DNA of 64,000 nucleotides from an uncultured Clostridia bacterium (GCA_946403085.1 CAMIYM010000003.1:1-64000), one strand, 5' to 3'; shown: positions 32,205-42,488, counted from the first letter of the stretch. Made by a program: numbers and translations. Notes: generated by a model not told the origin, from the sequence alone.

Positions 32205-34259
32205 GTGTCTGATAAGAATGAGAAAAGCTTTAGACCGATAGGCGGAGGATTATTCTTCTATGTCCTGATGATAGTCATTTTGATCGCATTCTCGACTATC
32301 GTATTCGGTGGTAATTACGGACAGAAAGAAAAGGCAACATTGTCTGATGTTATGGCTATCATTGATGATGATAAGAACGACGTCAGCCTTGTAGAGATCA
32401 AGGGAACAACAGTTGTCGTAACCTACAAGAATGATCAGGGATTAAACGCGCAGGTTACGCAGGATGTTCCTTATGAATTCGTGGATGATCTTGTCTTGAA
32501 GCTCGACAGTGCAAAGGCAGCAGGAAAGATCGGCGGATACAATTATTCAGAGCCTTTTGACTGGTCATTGATAGTTAATATCGCTATGTTTGGTATTTCG
32601 CTTGTCATTATCGTGGTACTGTTCCTTAGCATCACAAGACAGAGCAGAGACGGCAACAGCGTATTCAGCTTCGGCAGCAACAGAGCAAGAGTTTCCGATC
32701 CCGGCAAGGATAAGGTTAAGTTCTCTGATGTTGCAGGTTCCGTTGAAGAGAAGGAAGAGCTCCAGGAGATCGTTGACTTCCTGAAGAATCCTAAGAAATA
32801 CCAGCAGCTCGGTGCGAAGATCCCGAAGGGTGTTCTTCTTTATGGTGCGCCCGGTACAGGTAAGACATTGCTTGCCAGAGCAGTTGCGGGCGAAGCAGGA
32901 GTTAAGTTCTTCTATATCTCCGGTTCTGACTTCGTTGAAATGCTCGTAGGTGTCGGTGCTTCACGTGTAAGATCACTTTTCGCTGATGCGAAGAAAGAGC
33001 ATCCTGCAGTAGTATTCATCGATGAGATCGATGCGGTAGGACGTAAGAGAGGTGCAGGCTTAGGCGGCGGACAGGATGAGCGTGAGCAGACTCTGAACCA
33101 GATCCTCGTTGAGATGGACGGTTTTGAATCCAATACTGATGTTATCGTAATGGCAGCTACCAACCGTGTAGATGTCCTTGACCCGGCATTGCTCCGTCCC
33201 GGCCGTTTTGACAGACGTATCATGGTCAACATGCCTGATGCAGATGAGCGTGAAGCTATCCTTAAGATCCATGCCAGAAAGAAGCCTCTTGCAAGTGATG
33301 TTGATCTTCACGAAGTAGCTCTTTCCACAGTAGGATTTACTGGTGCTGACCTGGAGAACCTTCTTAATGAAGCTGCTCTCATGACAGCACGTCACAATAA
33401 GAAAGAGATCACCATGCAGGAGATTACTGATGCCACATTCAGAGTTCAGATGGGTCCCCAGAAGAATTCAAAGAAGCTCAGTGACAAGGTCAAGAAACTT
33501 ACTGCTTACCACGAAGCAGGTCACGCAGTCGTTCTTCGTGCCACATCAGAATTTGAGAAGGTCGACAGAGTAACGATCATTCCTGCAGGCAGAGCCGGTG
33601 GTTTCACTGCTTATAAGCCGATCGAAGATACTGATTTCTATACAGAAAAGATGCTCCTCGATACCATCAAGATGTCTTTGGGCGGACGTGCCGCTGAGGA
33701 AGTCTTCCTGGGTGAGGTATCAACCGGTGCATCATCTGACTTGCAGCAGTGCAACAACATCGCTAAGAATATGATCAAGCGTTACGGTCTTTCCAAGAAG
33801 TTCCGTAATATGGTCTTCGGTGATGAGAATGAGGAAGTATTCCTCGGTTATTCAATGGGTCAGGTCCAGAGCTATTCTGATCAGACAGCTGCTGAGATCG
33901 ATGAGGAGATCAAGTCCATCATCGATACATGCTACGCAGAGACAAAGAGGATCCTCATCGAGAAGAAGGCTGTTGTTGAAGGTCTTGCCACAAGACTTAT
34001 GGAAAAGCTTACTGTCGATGGTCCTGATTTCGAGAAGATATATGTGGCTAACGGTGACTTGAGCGCTGTATATCCTCAGGATTATTCAGGCATTGATACT
34101 TCTGCTGTTATTTCAGTTGCAGATGAGAAGCCTGAAGAACCTGCAGAAGAGAAAAGCCAGGAAGAACCCGTTCACGCTGCACCTTCACCGGTAGATGAGA
34201 AGCCTCATGCTTCTGTTTCTGATCCGGACGATTCCAATGATCCCGGTCCGTCTGACTGA
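32205..34259 (+). CDS. ftsH: ATP-dependent zinc metalloprotease FtsH
   Basis: A membrane AAA+ protease (684 residues) that degrades misfolded membrane and short-lived proteins. Two helices (about 14-33 and 125-146) flank a small extracellular domain. The AAA+ domain has [27 protein letters not shown] and [12 protein letters not shown]. The protease has the zinc site [11 protein letters not shown] and the third ligand Asp in ASSDLQQ. The C-terminal tail of about 45 residues is acidic and Pro-rich, longer than usual. The start is GTG 32205. A terminator follows at 34283. Confidence 0.97.
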   Translation: MSDKNEKSFRPIGGGLFFYVLMIVILIAFSTIVFGGNYGQKEKATLSDVMAIIDDDKNDVSLVEIKGTTVVVTYKNDQGLNAQVTQDVPYEFVDDLVLKLDSAKAAGKIGGYNYSEPFDWSLIVNIAMFGISLVIIVVLFLSITRQSRDGNSVFSFGSNRARVSDPGKDKVKFSDVAGSVEEKEELQEIVDFLKNPKKYQQLGAKIPKGVLLYGAPGTGKTLLARAVAGEAGVKFFYISGSDFVEMLVGVGASRVRSLFADAKKEHPAVVFIDEIDAVGRKRGAGLGGGQDEREQTLNQILVEMDGFESNTDVIVMAATNRVDVLDPALLRPGRFDRRIMVNMPDADEREAILKIHARKKPLASDVDLHEVALSTVGFTGADLENLLNEAALMTARHNKKEITMQEITDATFRVQMGPQKNSKKLSDKVKKLTAYHEAGHAVVLRATSEFEKVDRVTIIPAGRAGGFTAYKPIEDTDFYTEKMLLDTIKMSLGGRAAEEVFLGEVSTGASSDLQQCNNIAKNMIKRYGLSKKFRNMVFGDENEEVFLGYSMGQVQSYSDQTAAEIDEEIKSIIDTCYAETKRILIEKKAVVEGLATRLMEKLTVDGPDFEKIYVANGDLSAVYPQDYSGIDTSAVISVADEKPEEPAEEKSQEEPVHAAPSPVDEKPHASVSDPDDSNDPGPSD

Positions 34260-34282
34260 GAACAAATCAAACGATAATTCAG

Positions 34283-34312
34283 CAGGGTGTCTTCGGATAA
34301 TGAGACACCCTG
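34283..34312 (+). terminator. intrinsic terminator after ftsH
   Basis: CAGGGTGTCT (34283-34292) pairs perfectly with AGACACCCTG (34303-34312) and is followed by TTTTTATTTG. Confidence 0.9.
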
Positions 34313-34356
34313 TTTTTATTTGAAGCACCCTGGCGGGATATTCTTATAAGTGCATG

Positions 34357-34362
34357 TATAAT
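34357..34362 (+). promoter_or_regulatory. -10 element for the XRE regulator
   Basis: A perfect TATAAT 78 bases before the start at 34441. No clear -35 is seen. Confidence 0.35.
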
Positions 34363-34440
34363 TAAAGTAGCAGAATAGCAACTGATGATTTATGTAAGTA
34401 GCGCCCGCTGTTTTGTACACTTGTGGCGGAGGTGATAAAT

Positions 34441-35112
34441 ATGATCTTCTCGGAAAAGCTTCAGATACTAAGAAAGAATAAAGGATATACACAGGAAGCT
34501 CTTGCCGACAAACTCGGAGTATCAAGGCAGGCTGTGGCGAAGTGGGAGTCAGGTCAGATCTATCCTGATATTTCCAATCTCATTCAGATAAGTGAGCTGA
34601 TGAATGTAAGTGTCGATTATCTTGTGAAAGACAGGAATTGTACCGTTAATATCAAAGACTCATCTGATACGGATCTCGATGAATTGATAGCATTCAGATT
34701 AGAGGCAAATGTGAACACTTATGCTGCCTTTATGAATGAGACAGATGCATCGCGTCCGTCATCTCACGACTTCAGATATCAGAACGGTAATTATATGTAC
34801 CACGATACTTATGTAGGCGGAGAGAAATTCGCAGGTGAAGAAGCAATCTGGAAGAACAGTGTGCCTGTATATGCAATGAATTATATGGGCAGAGTAATAG
34901 CAGATGGTTTTAGCGGAAACTTTTTAAAGGAGGCACTCAGGGCAGCTGATGAGAAGATGCCTTATAGAGGACCAGAGCATTATCAGTCAGGTGAATACAC
35001 ATACAGATGTAACGTTACGGGTGACTTTACGTGGTTCCAGGGATATGAAGAGATATATCAGGGAGACGTCAAAGTCTATGAATGCGTATTTCACGGCGGG
35101 TTGATGAAATAA
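34441..35112 (+). CDS. XRE-family HTH regulator with DUF5680 domain
   Basis: A 223-residue cytoplasmic regulator. The helix-turn-helix (about 5-60) reads LRKNKGYTQEALADKLGVSR, then QAVAKWESGQIYPDISNLI and LMNVSVDYLVKD. The C-terminal domain (about 85-223) matches the DUF5680 pattern: aromatic-rich NYMYHDTYVGGEKFAGEEA, then VPVYAMNYMGRVI. This domain is thought to sense a small ligand, but its ligand is unknown to me. I start at ATG 34441 after GGAGGTGAT (34428-34436). It is convergent with prfC across a bidirectional terminator. Confidence 0.85.
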   Translation: MIFSEKLQILRKNKGYTQEALADKLGVSRQAVAKWESGQIYPDISNLIQISELMNVSVDYLVKDRNCTVNIKDSSDTDLDELIAFRLEANVNTYAAFMNETDASRPSSHDFRYQNGNYMYHDTYVGGEKFAGEEAIWKNSVPVYAMNYMGRVIADGFSGNFLKEALRAADEKMPYRGPEHYQSGEYTYRCNVTGDFTWFQGYEEIYQGDVKVYECVFHGGLMK

Positions 35113-35135
35113 TATATCTGCATCAGCATAGAAAG

Positions 35136-35171
35136 AAAAAGAGATCACTTTGTTTGGAGTGATCTCTTTTT
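35136..35171. terminator. bidirectional intrinsic terminator
   Basis: AAAAAGAGATCACT (35136-35149) pairs perfectly with AGTGATCTCTTTTT (35158-35171), serving the convergent XRE-regulator and prfC genes. Confidence 0.92.
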
Positions 35172-35196
35172 ATGTATTTTGTTTAATTAACCGGCA

Positions 35197-36801
35197 TTAC
35201 TTTGAATTGATATTCTCGAAAGTAAGCTTAAACTTCTCGTTGTGCTCGATTGCCCAGTCAACAGCCCATTCGGACTCGAAAAGTACGACCGGTTCATCGT
35301 CTCTGTCGAGAACGAGAAGTGATGTTGAAGTAAGTGTCATGTCTTTTGCGTTGAAGTCTTCGACTTCCGACTTTGCCCAGCGTGCAAGACGGTAGGGAAG
35401 AGGTGTTCTTACGATATCAACGTTATATTCTGACTTGAGTCTGTATTCAAGAACGTCGAACTGGAGGATACCGACAACGCCCATTACATAAGTCTCTGTA
35501 CCGATGTTCGGCTGCTTATAGAGCTGGACGGCACCTTCCTGTGAGAGCTGCTCGATACCCTTGAGGAACTGCTTGCGCTTCATTGAATCCTTAGGTTCTA
35601 CACGTGCGAAATTCTCAGGTGCGAATACAGGGATCGGGTCGAACTCGAATTTGCGGTTTGAAGATATGATCGTATCGCCGATCCTGAAATTGCCCGGATC
35701 GAAGATACCGATAATGTCTCCTGCGTATGCTTCCTCGGTGATGGCTCTGTCCTGTGCCATGAACTGCTGGGGCTGAGCAAGAGTGATCTTCTTGCCTGTG
35801 CGCATGAGGTTTACTGTCATGTTCTTCTCATACTGGCCGGAGCAGATACGGATGAATGCCATACGGTCACGGTGGGAAGGATCCATGTTAGCCTGGATCT
35901 TGAATACGAAGCCGGAGAACATAGTGTCTTCGGGCTCGACTGTTCCGTCTGTTGTGTGGTGTGAAGCGGGGCCAGGGCTCATCTTAAGGAAGTGCTTGAG
36001 GAACGGTTCAACGCCGAAGTTTGTGATAGCGGAACCGAAGAATACAGGAGTTAATTCTCCTTTGAGAACCTTTTCCATATCAAGCTCATCGCCTGCCATA
36101 TCAAGAAGTTCAATGTCGTTTCTAAGTGTCTCGAGGTGACCTGTCATGAGCATCTCATCAAGCTTTGGATCGTCGATGCCTGATACGCTCTGTGTAACCA
36201 TTGATGCACCGTGGTCATTATTTTCGCGGTCAAAAAGAAGGACACTTCTTGTCTCTCTCTCATACACACCTTCGAAGTCACCATCAGTTCCGATAGGCCA
36301 GTTGATAGGTACTGATCTTATTCCCAATACCTTCTCGAGCTCGTCCATGAGATCAAAAGGATTCTTGGCAGCACGGTCCATCTTGTTAATGAATGTGAAG
36401 ATCGGAATGCCTCTTCTTCTACATACCTGGAAAAGCTTGATGGTCTGTGTCTCGACACCCTTTGCACCGTCAAGGACCATTACTGCGGCATCAGCAGCGC
36501 AGAGCGTTCTGTATGTGTCCTCTGAGAAGTCCTGGTGACCGGGGGTATCAAGGATGTTGATGTGGCAGCCGTCATATTCGAACTGCATTACTGAAGAAGT
36601 AACTGAGATACCACGTTTCTTCTCGATCTCCATCCAGTCTGAAGTGGCATGGCGGGCAGCTTTACGAGCCTTTACCGAGCCTGCCTGATGGATAGCTCCT
36701 CCGTAAAGGAGAAGTTTTTCTGTGATTGTGGTCTTACCTGCGTCCGGATGCGAGATTATCGCAAACGTGCGGCGTCTTTTAATTTCATCAACTGAATTCA
36801 T
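35197..36801 (-). CDS. prfC: peptide chain release factor 3
   Basis: RF3 (534 residues) is a translational GTPase that removes RF1/RF2 from the ribosome after peptide release. The G1 loop is SHPDAGKTTITEKLL, G3 DTPGHQDFSEDTYR and G4 FINKMDR. The RF3-specific domains include VNLMRTGKKITLAQPQQFMA and IGTETYVMGVVGILQFDVLE. I start at 36801 (MNSVDEIKRRRTF, preceded by GAGGG), not at the longer frame to 36840. It is transcribed alone and divergent from malQ. Confidence 0.96.
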   Translation of the reverse strand: MNSVDEIKRRRTFAIISHPDAGKTTITEKLLLYGGAIHQAGSVKARKAARHATSDWMEIEKKRGISVTSSVMQFEYDGCHINILDTPGHQDFSEDTYRTLCAADAAVMVLDGAKGVETQTIKLFQVCRRRGIPIFTFINKMDRAAKNPFDLMDELEKVLGIRSVPINWPIGTDGDFEGVYERETRSVLLFDRENNDHGASMVTQSVSGIDDPKLDEMLMTGHLETLRNDIELLDMAGDELDMEKVLKGELTPVFFGSAITNFGVEPFLKHFLKMSPGPASHHTTDGTVEPEDTMFSGFVFKIQANMDPSHRDRMAFIRICSGQYEKNMTVNLMRTGKKITLAQPQQFMAQDRAITEEAYAGDIIGIFDPGNFRIGDTIISSNRKFEFDPIPVFAPENFARVEPKDSMKRKQFLKGIEQLSQEGAVQLYKQPNIGTETYVMGVVGILQFDVLEYRLKSEYNVDIVRTPLPYRLARWAKSEVEDFNAKDMTLTSTSLLVLDRDDEPVVLFESEWAVDWAIEHNEKFKLTFENINSK

Positions 36802-36875
36802 TTTGCCCTCAAGAAATGTATAATAGCCTAATAGAGACAAGTAATTATATATAAGAAAGAAGGGAATTACAAATA

Positions 36876-38501
36876 ATGAGACGAGGCGGAGGCGTTCTTA
36901 TGCATATCAGCTCACTCCCGGGACCGTTCGGTACGGGTGTGATCGGACAGGAGGCTGTGGACTTTGCGAAGCAACTGGCTTCCCAGGGTATGAAATACTG
37001 GCAGGTACTGCCTTTCTCTTATCCCGGCATGGGCAACTCTCCTTATCAGAGCTTCTCGGCATTTGCAGGCAACTGGCTTTTCATTGACCCCCGAAGACTC
37101 GAGAAGAGAGGACTTCTTACTCCTGCTGAAGTTCAGCAGGCCGAGTATACCCAGAATAAGTGGAGAATAGATTACGATTTCTTAAGGACCAACAGGGATG
37201 AACTCTTAAGAAAGGCTTTCGAGCGTGCTGACAAGGATCTGCTTGCCAAAGCTGATAAGTTCATCAAGGATAACAAGTGGGTTCAGGATGTCGCAGCTTA
37301 CCAGACTGTAAAAGATGCAGACTTCGGCAAGCCGTGGTGGGAATGGTCTGATACGAGCCTCAGAAATTATGACAAGGCAGCGGTATCAGGTCTCAAGACA
37401 AATCCGAACTACAGATATCACGGCTTTGTCCAGTATCTTTTCTTCGATGAATGGACACAGATCAAGAAGGAGATCAATGATCTCGGAATATCCATCATCG
37501 GTGATATCCCTTTCTATGTCTCAGGTGACTCTGCAGATGTATGGGCAAGCAGAGACATGTTCAAGATGGCTTCTGCAGCTAAAGTAAACAAAGTCCTTAA
37601 AGATTATGAGAAGGCTTTGGATAAGTATAAGAAAGATCTCGAAAAGCAGGAGAAGGGCAAGGATGGAGAGCCTTTGAAGGAACCCAGAAAACCGAAGCCG
37701 GAAGCTCTTGTTTTCGAGAGCGTGGCAGGTGTCCCGCCGGATTATTTCTGTGCTGACGGCCAGCTCTGGGGCAACCCCATCTACGACTGGAAAAAGATGA
37801 AAGAGGATCACTATGCATGGTGGATGAGCAGACTTGAGGATAACTTCAAGCTCTTCGATTATTTGAGGATCGACCACTTCCGTGCATTCTCTTCTTACTG
37901 TGAGATAGAAGCTAATGCCGAGACTGCAAGAGACGGTAAATGGATCCCTGGTCCCGGCCTCGATTTCTTCGCTGAATATGACAAGAAGTTCCATGACAGA
38001 TCACGCCTTATCGCTGAGGACCTTGGCGAGGTTACACCTGATCTTGCAGAATTCATGGGCAAGGTCGGAATACCCGGCATGCGTGTTATGGAATTCGCGT
38101 TCTATCCCGGAGACAACAGCTCATTCCTGCCGCATAACTTCGATAACAACTGTGTGGCATACACCGGCACACACGACAACAACACTCTTCTCGGATGGCT
38201 TTGGGACAGCCCTGAAGAAGTGCGTAAGTGCTGCCTTGAATATTGCGGTTTCAAAGGCGATAACTGGGGTGACGGCGGCAGCCGCAGCGGTTCATGCAGA
38301 GCTATTATCAGGACTTTGTGGATGAGCCATGCAGACGTTACGATCATTCCGATCCAGGATATGCTGGGTTATGGCGGAGACACGAGAATGAATGTCCCCG
38401 GAACACCTACAGGCAACTGGGTCGTAAGATTTACGAAGGAAGATTTTGATTCCATAGATAATGACTGGTACAGGGATCTTAACAGGATCTACTTCAGATA
38501 A
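36876..38501 (+). CDS. malQ: 4-alpha-glucanotransferase with Lys-rich insertion
   Basis: Amylomaltase (GH77, 541 residues) transfers alpha-1,4-glucan segments in maltodextrin and glycogen use. Family blocks are present in order: LMHISSLPGPFGTG, NSPYQSFSAFAGN, FDYLRIDHFRAF (nucleophile Asp), LIAEDLGEVTPD (acid/base Glu) and YTGTHDNNT. Between RDMFKMASA and SVAGVPPDYF (about residues 235-280) there is a highly charged insertion of about 45 residues rich in Lys and Glu (KALDKYKKDLEKQEKGKDGE), where the family usually has a short loop. It starts an operon with glpK (12-base gap). Confidence 0.95.
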   Translation: MRRGGGVLMHISSLPGPFGTGVIGQEAVDFAKQLASQGMKYWQVLPFSYPGMGNSPYQSFSAFAGNWLFIDPRRLEKRGLLTPAEVQQAEYTQNKWRIDYDFLRTNRDELLRKAFERADKDLLAKADKFIKDNKWVQDVAAYQTVKDADFGKPWWEWSDTSLRNYDKAAVSGLKTNPNYRYHGFVQYLFFDEWTQIKKEINDLGISIIGDIPFYVSGDSADVWASRDMFKMASAAKVNKVLKDYEKALDKYKKDLEKQEKGKDGEPLKEPRKPKPEALVFESVAGVPPDYFCADGQLWGNPIYDWKKMKEDHYAWWMSRLEDNFKLFDYLRIDHFRAFSSYCEIEANAETARDGKWIPGPGLDFFAEYDKKFHDRSRLIAEDLGEVTPDLAEFMGKVGIPGMRVMEFAFYPGDNSSFLPHNFDNNCVAYTGTHDNNTLLGWLWDSPEEVRKCCLEYCGFKGDNWGDGGSRSGSCRAIIRTLWMSHADVTIIPIQDMLGYGGDTRMNVPGTPTGNWVVRFTKEDFDSIDNDWYRDLNRIYFR

Positions 38502-38513
38502 GGAGCGCTTCTT

Positions 38514-40052
38514 ATGAGATACATTCTTTGCATCGATCAGGGAACCACTTCCACAAAGGCTTTTCTTCTTGATGAGGAGGGAGTTCTGTCTGAGGGTACG
38601 CATGTACCTTTTAAGCAGTACTATCCCGAGCCGGGTTGGGTAAGCCACGATGCGGAAGAGATATATGTATCCGTCCTTAAGGCTATTGCGATGCTCCTGA
38701 AAGAGCACCCGGAAGCCAAGGGCAATATTACCTGTATGGGAATTACTAACCAGCGTGAGACTACAGTAGCGTTCTCGCGTTCCGGAAAGCCCATCGCGCA
38801 GGCTATCGTATGGCAGTGCAGAAGAACATCCGATATCTGCAGACGTCCTGAGATCAGAGAGCAGAGCAGAAGGATCACTGAGATTACAGGTCTTAAGATC
38901 GATCCGTATTTTTCTGCTACCAAGATGCTCTGGCTCCTCGAGAATACAAAGGGATTAAAAGAGCGCTGCATGACAGGAGAGATCCATCTTTCCACGATCG
39001 ACGGATTCCTTGTATACAGACTCACTGACGGTAATTCATACGCTTCTGATTACTCCAACTGTTCGAGGACGATGCTTTTCGATATAGCAAAAAAAGACTA
39101 CGATCAGGAGTTCCTCGATCTGTTCGGGATCCCGAGAAAAGCTTTGGCAAAGCCTATGGAATCCTGCGCTGATTACGGTGAGATATCTCTCAAGGCAGAC
39201 CAGCTCAAAGAATGCGGATTTGACAGCAGCGAGATCAGTGATCTCTTATCGGTCAACGGTGTTCATATAACTGGTGTCTTAGGTGACCAGCCTGCTGCAT
39301 TACTCGGCCAGAATGCGATTAATAAAGGCGATTCAAAGACCACATACGGCACAGGAAGTTTCACTTTGATGAATCTCGGAACAGAACCTGTATTCTCAAA
39401 GAACGGACTTCTCACCTCGTGTGCCTGGTCTATAAAAGGTGTTACGAATTATGCACTGGAAGGAAGTATTTTCCAGGCAGGTTCTGTCATCAGCTGGCTT
39501 AAAGACGAACTTGGATTTATAAGCACACCTTCAGAGTGTGATGACTTATGCAACTCGATAGAAGACTGCGGCGGAGTATATCTTGTTCCTGCTTTTACAG
39601 GCTTGGGAGCACCTTACTGGAAACCTGATGCAAGAGGCGTTCTGACAGGTCTTACAAGAGGCACAGGAAGAGCCCAGCTCGTAAGAGCTGGAGTCGAATC
39701 CATCGCATATCAGGTAACTGAACTTGTGAATCTCATGACTGATGATACGGGCATTAAAGCCGGTAAGATGAAAGTCGACGGCGGTGTATGTGCAAGCTCT
39801 TTCCTGATGCAGCTTCAGTCTGATCTCCTAGGTGTTACCATCACCAGGGCATTAAGTGATGAGATGACTGCCATGGGTGCCGGACTTGCTGCAGGAATCG
39901 AAGCAGGTATCTTCAGTTCCGTTGAAGATACAAGCAGGTTCTATAAAGCAGGAGCTTCCTACGATCCGAAGATGTCTGCATTTGAAGTATCAGAGAAGAT
40001 GGAGGGTTACCGTTCTGCTGTAAGAGCTGCGCTTCTTTCCGGCAACGACTGA
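38514..40052 (+). CDS. glpK: glycerol kinase
   Basis: A FGGY-family kinase (512 residues) making glycerol 3-phosphate. Recognised segments are DQGTTSTKAFLLDEEG, GITNQRETTVAF, WQCRRTSDIC, GDQPAALLGQNAI, TYGTGSFTLMNLG and GLGAPYWKPDARG; the last is typical of true glycerol kinases. It is followed 4 bases later by an AEC-family transporter; no glycerol facilitator or glycerol 3-phosphate dehydrogenase gene is adjacent. Confidence 0.95.
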   Translation: MRYILCIDQGTTSTKAFLLDEEGVLSEGTHVPFKQYYPEPGWVSHDAEEIYVSVLKAIAMLLKEHPEAKGNITCMGITNQRETTVAFSRSGKPIAQAIVWQCRRTSDICRRPEIREQSRRITEITGLKIDPYFSATKMLWLLENTKGLKERCMTGEIHLSTIDGFLVYRLTDGNSYASDYSNCSRTMLFDIAKKDYDQEFLDLFGIPRKALAKPMESCADYGEISLKADQLKECGFDSSEISDLLSVNGVHITGVLGDQPAALLGQNAINKGDSKTTYGTGSFTLMNLGTEPVFSKNGLLTSCAWSIKGVTNYALEGSIFQAGSVISWLKDELGFISTPSECDDLCNSIEDCGGVYLVPAFTGLGAPYWKPDARGVLTGLTRGTGRAQLVRAGVESIAYQVTELVNLMTDDTGIKAGKMKVDGGVCASSFLMQLQSDLLGVTITRALSDEMTAMGAGLAAGIEAGIFSSVEDTSRFYKAGASYDPKMSAFEVSEKMEGYRSAVRAALLSGND

Positions 40053-40056
40053 TCTA

Positions 40057-40986
40057 ATGGTTCAGGTTTATATAGTATTTTTCAAGATATTCGTATTCCT
40101 TGCGCTGGGCTTTGCCCTGAACAAGACAAAAGTTATCGATGCTGCTGCCGAGAAAGCCTTGTCTAAGGTCCTTCTCACAGCGGTATTACCGTTTATGATC
40201 CTTAATTCAAGCCAGCATACTTATTCAAGTGAAGCTGTTACCGGAATGGTTACATGTGCAGCTTTCGGAATCGGTTATTATGCACTGACACTGATCATCA
40301 TGAGGCTTTCATTAAAGAAAGTGAACATGCTGGAAGATGAGAGAAGGATCATGGTGACATGCACCGTTTTCGCGAATACGGGCTTTGTCGGATTCCCTCT
40401 TATGGAAGCGCTTTTCGGAGCTTACGGACTGCTTCTTGCAGCAGTCTATAATCTTTGCTACAACCTGTTTTTCTATACATATGCGGTATATCTTTTCTCC
40501 AGAAAACCCAAGTTCAAGCTCCTGGAGATATTTAAAAATCCCGTATCGCTTGCATCTATTCTTGCAATAGTACTTTTCGTGCTTCCATGGAGAATGCCGG
40601 CATTCCTGGGTGACACATTCAAGCTCATAGGTGATATGACAGTTCCTCTCTCGATGATGATCATGGGATCGATGCTTGCAAGTGTTAAGATAAAGAAGCT
40701 TGTCACAGATAAGAAAGCATATGTTGTATCCGCGTTGAGGCTGATTATAATTCCCGCTGTTATGCTGGGAGCGGTATGGGGTGCATCCTTTTTCATCCCC
40801 ATGCTTCCTGAGACAAAGAGCGTTGTCGTAATGATGTGCGCGCTCCCTTGCGGATCGATGAACGTAATGTATTCTGAGAATCACGATGTGGCACCGCATT
40901 TCTGTGCGCGTACCGTATCGCTTTCGATGATATTTATGCTTGTAACGCTTATGTTCTGGGCATGGGCAGTAAAAGCAATATTCTGA
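40057..40986 (+). CDS. AEC-family transporter (auxin efflux carrier-like permease)
   Basis: A 309-residue membrane protein with about ten helices, opening MVQVYIVFFKIFVFLALGFA. The first half contains VFANTGFVGFPLMEALFG, the hallmark N-T-G-F-x-G-x-P segment, and the second half has PLSMMIMGSMLAS and MCALPCGSMNVMYSENHDV. AEC carriers move organic anions such as malate in bacteria. It sits between glpK and an sseB-like gene in a tight operon, so a link to carbon metabolism is likely; the substrate is not determined. Confidence 0.9.
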   Translation: MVQVYIVFFKIFVFLALGFALNKTKVIDAAAEKALSKVLLTAVLPFMILNSSQHTYSSEAVTGMVTCAAFGIGYYALTLIIMRLSLKKVNMLEDERRIMVTCTVFANTGFVGFPLMEALFGAYGLLLAAVYNLCYNLFFYTYAVYLFSRKPKFKLLEIFKNPVSLASILAIVLFVLPWRMPAFLGDTFKLIGDMTVPLSMMIMGSMLASVKIKKLVTDKKAYVVSALRLIIIPAVMLGAVWGASFFIPMLPETKSVVVMMCALPCGSMNVMYSENHDVAPHFCARTVSLSMIFMLVTLMFWAWAVKAIF

Positions 40987-41002
40987 TTTTGAGGTGTGAA
41001 AG

Positions 41003-41752
41003 ATGAGTGAGAATTCGGGTAAGATCGACAGGATCGAGAACACGAGATTAGTAGAGCTTCTTGGAAAGATCCGTGAGGACAGTTCCGAGGAGAATATGAT
41101 CGCCGTCCTTAAAGAAGCAGCTGCATCTAAGTTCATCGTTCCGGTTGACGGAACAGACGGCAATTACAAGTTCCATGCTGTAAGTGATTCCAAAGGCCTT
41201 AAGTATATGGTCGTTTACTGTGATTCCGACAGCTTTGAGGTGGCTTTCGAAAAGAATAAGGAACCTCAGAATGGTGTGCTCGCCGGATTTGCTGATCTTG
41301 TCGATGTTGTTATGGCACCGAAAATAGGTCTTTCAGGATTCGTTATCAATCCGGGTTCTGAAGAAGTTCTGTTCGGTCATGACATGCTCAAGATGATCGC
41401 TGCACAGATGGGTATTGGCGGTGACGGAACTGCGAAGGTCGGTGAACCTGACCGCTACCCGCCGGAACTTAAGAGTTCTCTTGAAGGTTATCTCCTGATC
41501 GAGCCGACAGTTAAGAAAATCTGGGTAAGACTTATGCGTGAGAATGGCACAGACCGTCTGATCTGGCTTATCGTGGCTGATGCTGAAGGTGAAGGCGAGC
41601 CGTTGAAATATACTCTCGACAACCTGAGAAAATATTGTCTTCCTTATCTCGATAACATGGATGCGATGGTCGTATCAAGCAATGAGGATTTTGCGAAGAA
41701 AGTCATAGAAGGTGTTAAGCCTTTTGTGTCACAGGCAGATGATCAGCAATGA
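41003..41752 (+). CDS. SseB-family protein
   Basis: A 249-residue cytoplasmic protein. It looks like SseB: the N-terminal domain includes AASKFIVPVDGTDGNYKFHA and GLSGFVINPGSEEVLFGHDM, and the C-terminal part has GYLLIEPTVKKIWVRLMREN and LIWLIVADAEG. SseB proteins have no firmly known biochemical role. Its last four bases overlap the start of the next gene (ATGA), so the two are translationally coupled. Confidence 0.75.
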   Translation: MSENSGKIDRIENTRLVELLGKIREDSSEENMIAVLKEAAASKFIVPVDGTDGNYKFHAVSDSKGLKYMVVYCDSDSFEVAFEKNKEPQNGVLAGFADLVDVVMAPKIGLSGFVINPGSEEVLFGHDMLKMIAAQMGIGGDGTAKVGEPDRYPPELKSSLEGYLLIEPTVKKIWVRLMRENGTDRLIWLIVADAEGEGEPLKYTLDNLRKYCLPYLDNMDAMVVSSNEDFAKKVIEGVKPFVSQADDQQ

Positions 41753-42408
41753 GCAGAGGTAAGACCGGATTAATAGTGCTTGTTGGTATCGCGGCGATGT
41801 TCTTCCTTTTTGTCGCGATAATCTTCGGGTCCACTGCTGAAAGAAACGCTGCGATAGACCGGAAAGGCGATCTTGATTCAAAGTTTTCCGAGATCGCCGG
41901 AAAAGATCTCTCCATATACTGGATCGGTGAAGTTCCCAAAGAATACGAGAAACTCATTCCTGTAATTAAGAATGTCGATCCTGCCAATGCTTCCAGGCAG
42001 ACTCTTCCTGTCAAAAGTCCTGAGTTCCACACGGTCGAAAAGGATGCATACGGCAATGTTGTAAAAGAAGAAGTCCCCATCAAGTATCCGCAGTACATGG
42101 TCATAGTCATTTGTGGCAATCCGGTCCTTTCAGAAGATGGCAGGGAAGCACTTCAGGATGCCGTGACAAAGAACGGTGTTCCTGTTATCGCAATTGGTGA
42201 TGAGGCATCTGAACTTCTGGGCTCAGTCATATCTTACAAAAGGCTTCATAAAGGTGAAGGAAGCTCGCTTTATTATTGCCTCAGAAAAGGCCACCAGGAG
42301 AGGATCCTGCCTGAAGAAGCCGTAAAGGCAGGCGGAATGGATCTGGCCGAGGCTATGCCTGAACTTTTGAACAAGGCTATATCTGATTTTGGAGCAGGTA
42401 AAACTTAA
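41749..42408 (+). CDS. hypothetical membrane-anchored protein
   Basis: A 219-residue protein with one N-terminal helix (about 7-27, LIVLVGIAAMFFLFVAIIFG) and a globular domain placed outside. The domain has a Rossmann-like flavour: MVIVICGNPVLSEDGREAL and GVPVIAIGDEASELLGS suggest parallel strands with glycine turns, but there is no motif I can name. It overlaps the sseB-like gene by four bases and closes the malQ operon. No homologue recognised. Confidence 0.65.
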   Translation: MSRGKTGLIVLVGIAAMFFLFVAIIFGSTAERNAAIDRKGDLDSKFSEIAGKDLSIYWIGEVPKEYEKLIPVIKNVDPANASRQTLPVKSPEFHTVEKDAYGNVVKEEVPIKYPQYMVIVICGNPVLSEDGREALQDAVTKNGVPVIAIGDEASELLGSVISYKRLHKGEGSSLYYCLRKGHQERILPEEAVKAGGMDLAEAMPELLNKAISDFGAGKT

Positions 42409-42488
42409 GCCTTTTTGGAATGGGATAATACGTCAAATAATCTGATCTCAGACGTCCTTAAAATGTGCAAAAAGAGCCTTTTTTCGGT

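Noticed and set aside
40312..41163. 283-codon minus-strand frame with many His and Cys
   Set aside because: Antisense to the AEC transporter and the sseB-like gene, which have clear family motifs and ribosome sites.
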